64,000 nucleotides of DNA, from positions 3,697,001 to 3,761,000 of the forward strand of contig CM028912.1 in NCBI GenBank assembly GCA_016801845.1, written 5' to 3'. The position numbers were made by a program, and so were the translations under genes. Numbering within the stretch: position 1 is the first letter of the stretch; each line of letters begins with the position of its first letter. The notes beneath the pieces are model-generated. The model did no database searches and had not been told where the DNA came from. It saw only the letters and a list, made by a program, of their open reading frames with translations. This DNA comes from Polydactylus sextarius. Its lineage: Eukaryota; Chordata; Actinopteri; Polynemidae. Positions 62,290 to 64,000 of the stretch are shown here, piece by piece.

Positions 62290-62618
62290 TTTTACACCTG
62301 TAGGTGGCGCCGCTGCTTCTGATCTTTTTTTTCACATCTGTCTATATGTTTGTAGTGACCATGCAACTTTCTGACAAAGCTGCTGATACTTCAGATTCCT
62401 GTTATTATCACTAATAGTAGAAAACTCAAACACATGCTCTTATACACATGTTATGAGTTTGACAGTATCAGTGTATTAACTTAAGTCTTCAGTGGTAATA
62501 TTATATTATATTATATCCATGCATTGTACAAGTGTAACAGCAGAGAAATGCAATGAATTTTCTACTACTAGTGATAATAATAAGAGGAGACGCACCGGCG
62601 CCACCTACAGGTATAAAA
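62290..62618. repeat. Spacer B between convergent 5S copies 1 and 2
   Basis: 329 bp joining the 3' ends of the two genes. Its reverse complement is found, with few differences, as the spacer between copies 3 and 4 (63240-63562). Includes a TATTATATTATATTATAT stretch near 62503. Confidence 0.85.
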
Positions 62619-62737
62619 AGCTTACAGCACCTGGTATTCCCAGGCGGTCTCCCATCCAAGTACTAACCAGGCCCGACCCTGCTTAGCTTCCGAGATCAGA
62701 CGAGATCGGGCGTGTTCAGGGTGGTATGGCCGTAAGC
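62619..62737 (-). rRNA. 5S rRNA gene, copy 2
   Basis: Full-length and intact on the minus strand, with the same upstream TATAAAAGACG box and T-run terminator as copy 1. It is convergent with copy 1 and divergent from copy 3. Confidence 0.95.
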
Positions 62738-63120
62738 GATGACACAGAGGAAACATACGTCTTTTATAGATGAAACATACCAGACATTGAAACTTACAAT
62801 TATTACTTCAAATGGTTGTAATTACAATCACAAATTCAGTCCAACGGTCACAGATATAAAAACACTAAGAGAAAATCTTTTACAATCTTTCATCTTTTAT
62901 ACTTATTTTGTTACTTACAGATACAGAAAACAAACTGTCCTATATTTATATTCTTGGTCTTGAACCTATGTTTGACTTTTCTACTATTAGTGATAATAAG
63001 AGGAATCTGAAATATCAGCAATTTGTCAAAAAGTCACGTGGTCACTACAAACATATAGTAGAAGAAATAGTTCCTGGTATGTTTCCATCTATAAAGGATG
63101 TATGTTTCCTCTGTGTCATC
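62738..63120. repeat. Spacer A between divergent 5S copies 2 and 3
   Basis: 383 bp carrying the upstream elements of both flanking 5S genes, including TATAAAG at 63090 for copy 3. Most of it aligns with 61441-62170, upstream of copy 1. The open frames here are incidental. Confidence 0.8.
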
Positions 63121-63239
63121 GCTTACGGCCATACCACCCTGAACACGCCCGATCTCGTCTGATCTCGGAAGCTAAGCAGGGTCGGGCCTGGTTAGTACTT
63201 GGATGGGAGACCGCCTGGGAATACCAGGTGCTGTAAGCT
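63121..63239 (+). rRNA. 5S rRNA gene, copy 3
   Basis: Full-length and intact, with the standard CTCGTCTGATC segment. TATA-like box 31 bp upstream and T-run terminator downstream. Confidence 0.95.
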
Positions 63240-63562
63240 TTTTACACCTGTAGGTGGTGCTGCTGCTTCTCCTTTTATTATTGTCACTAATAATAGAAAA
63301 TTCATTACATTTCTCTGCTGTTACACGTGTACAATGCATGCATATAATATAATATTACCACTGAAGACTTATGTTAATACATTGATACTGTCACACTCAT
63401 AACATGTGTATAAGAGCATGTGTTTGAGTTTTCTACTATTAGTGATAATAACAGGAATCTGAAGTATCAGCAGCTTGGTCAAAAAGTCACATGGTCACTA
63501 CAAACATATAGACAGATGTGAAAAAAAGATCAGAAGCAGCGGCGCCACCTACAGGTGTAAAA
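63240..63562. repeat. Spacer B', inverted copy of 62290-62618
   Basis: 323 bp matching the reverse complement of spacer B, including the AATATAATATTACC and CATGTGTATAAGAGCATGTG words. Confidence 0.85.
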
Positions 63563-63681
63563 AGCTTACAGCACCTGGTATTCCCAGGCGGTCTCCCATC
63601 CAAGTACTAACCAGGCCCGACCCTGCTTAGCTTCCGAGATCAGACGAGATCGGGCGTGTTCAGGGTGGTATGGCCGTAAGC
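63563..63681 (-). rRNA. 5S rRNA gene, copy 4
   Basis: Full-length and intact on the minus strand, convergent with copy 3. Its upstream TATA-box segment extends to about 63715, followed by the Tc1-like element. Confidence 0.95.
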
Positions 63682-63762
63682 GATGACACAGAGGAAACAT
63701 ACGTCTTTTATAGATGAAACCTACTACCACCATGAACAAAGGACACCATTAGGTCTAATTTA

Positions 63763-64000
63763 CACTCACCAGCCACTTTATTAGGCACACCTGTCTAACT
63801 GCTCATTAACGCAAATTTCCAATCAGCCAATCACATGGCAGCAACTCAATGCATTTAGGCATGTAGACATGGTCAAGACATGGTCATAGATCTGCTGCAG
63901 TTCAAACCGAGCATCAGAATGGGGAAGAAAGGTGATTTAAGTGACTTTGAACGTGGCATGGTTGTTGGTGCCAGACGGGCTGGTCTGGGTATTTCAGAAA
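63763..64000 (+). mobile_element. Tc1-like DNA transposon, 5' part, runs off the window
   Basis: After a TA dinucleotide (63761-63762, the expected target site) the sequence starts CACTCACCAGCCACTTTATT, the terminal inverted repeat I recall for an abundant fish Tc1/mariner family, and continues into the transposase 5' region. The other end is outside the window, so completeness cannot be judged. Confidence 0.85.
63919..64000 (+). CDS. Tc1-like transposase, N-terminal fragment
   Basis: Open frame from ATG, beginning MGKKGDLSDFERGMVVGA and continuing in frame to the window edge (27 codons). This is the start of the N-terminal DNA-binding helix-turn-helix region of Tc1-family transposases, which bind the terminal inverted repeat and cut-and-paste the element. 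The catalytic DDE part lies beyond the window. No stop or frameshift is seen in the visible part. Confidence 0.8.
   Translation, partial: MGKKGDLSDFERGMVVGARRAGLGISE

Noticed and set aside
62492..63402. Open frames across the 5S genes and their spacers
   Set aside because: They are incidental frames through rRNA genes and repeats.

Overview
The window is nuclear DNA of a ray-finned fish, most likely a percomorph. The reasons are AT-rich introns with GT/AG splice sites, abundant CA/TG microsatellites, dispersed repeats of the kind found in spiny-rayed fishes, a Tc1-like transposon, and a gene order matching human 13q14.3 (SERPINE3, INTS6, WDFY2, DHRS12). Gene names come from reading the spliced translations against remembered family members; no database search was run.

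Layout. 1-9390: no gene recognised; it holds microsatellites, degraded repeats, a foldback element (about 8211-8760) and a few non-repetitive blocks that may be regulatory. 9395-15625: serpine3 (+), 8 coding exons, 419 aa. 15700-34950: ints6 (-), 18 coding exons, 872 aa, tail-to-tail with serpine3. 34950-37960: intergenic. 37960 to about 53400: wdfy2 (+), 12 coding exons, 400 aa. 55620-59700: dhrs12 (-), 10 coding exons, 318 aa. All four reading frames close exactly across every splice junction.

59867-64000 is of a different kind. It has an intron-containing tRNA-Leu(CAA), a telomere-like dispersed repeat, two 108-bp direct repeats around a candidate coding exon of an unknown gene, four 5S rRNA genes in alternating orientation (+,-,+,-) inside a large palindromic duplication, and the 5' end of a Tc1-like transposon running off the window.

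The four protein genes have unrelated jobs: a secreted serpin, an Integrator subunit acting on nuclear RNA, a PI3P-binding endosomal scaffold and a short-chain dehydrogenase. They are joined by old synteny rather than a shared pathway. The observations most worth checking are the palindromic 5S cluster, a retrotransposon insertion 12 bp into a wdfy2 intron whose target-site duplication copies the splice donor, TG repeats sitting directly on splice acceptors, and the candidate exon between 108-bp repeats. I found no convincing wholly new biological system.
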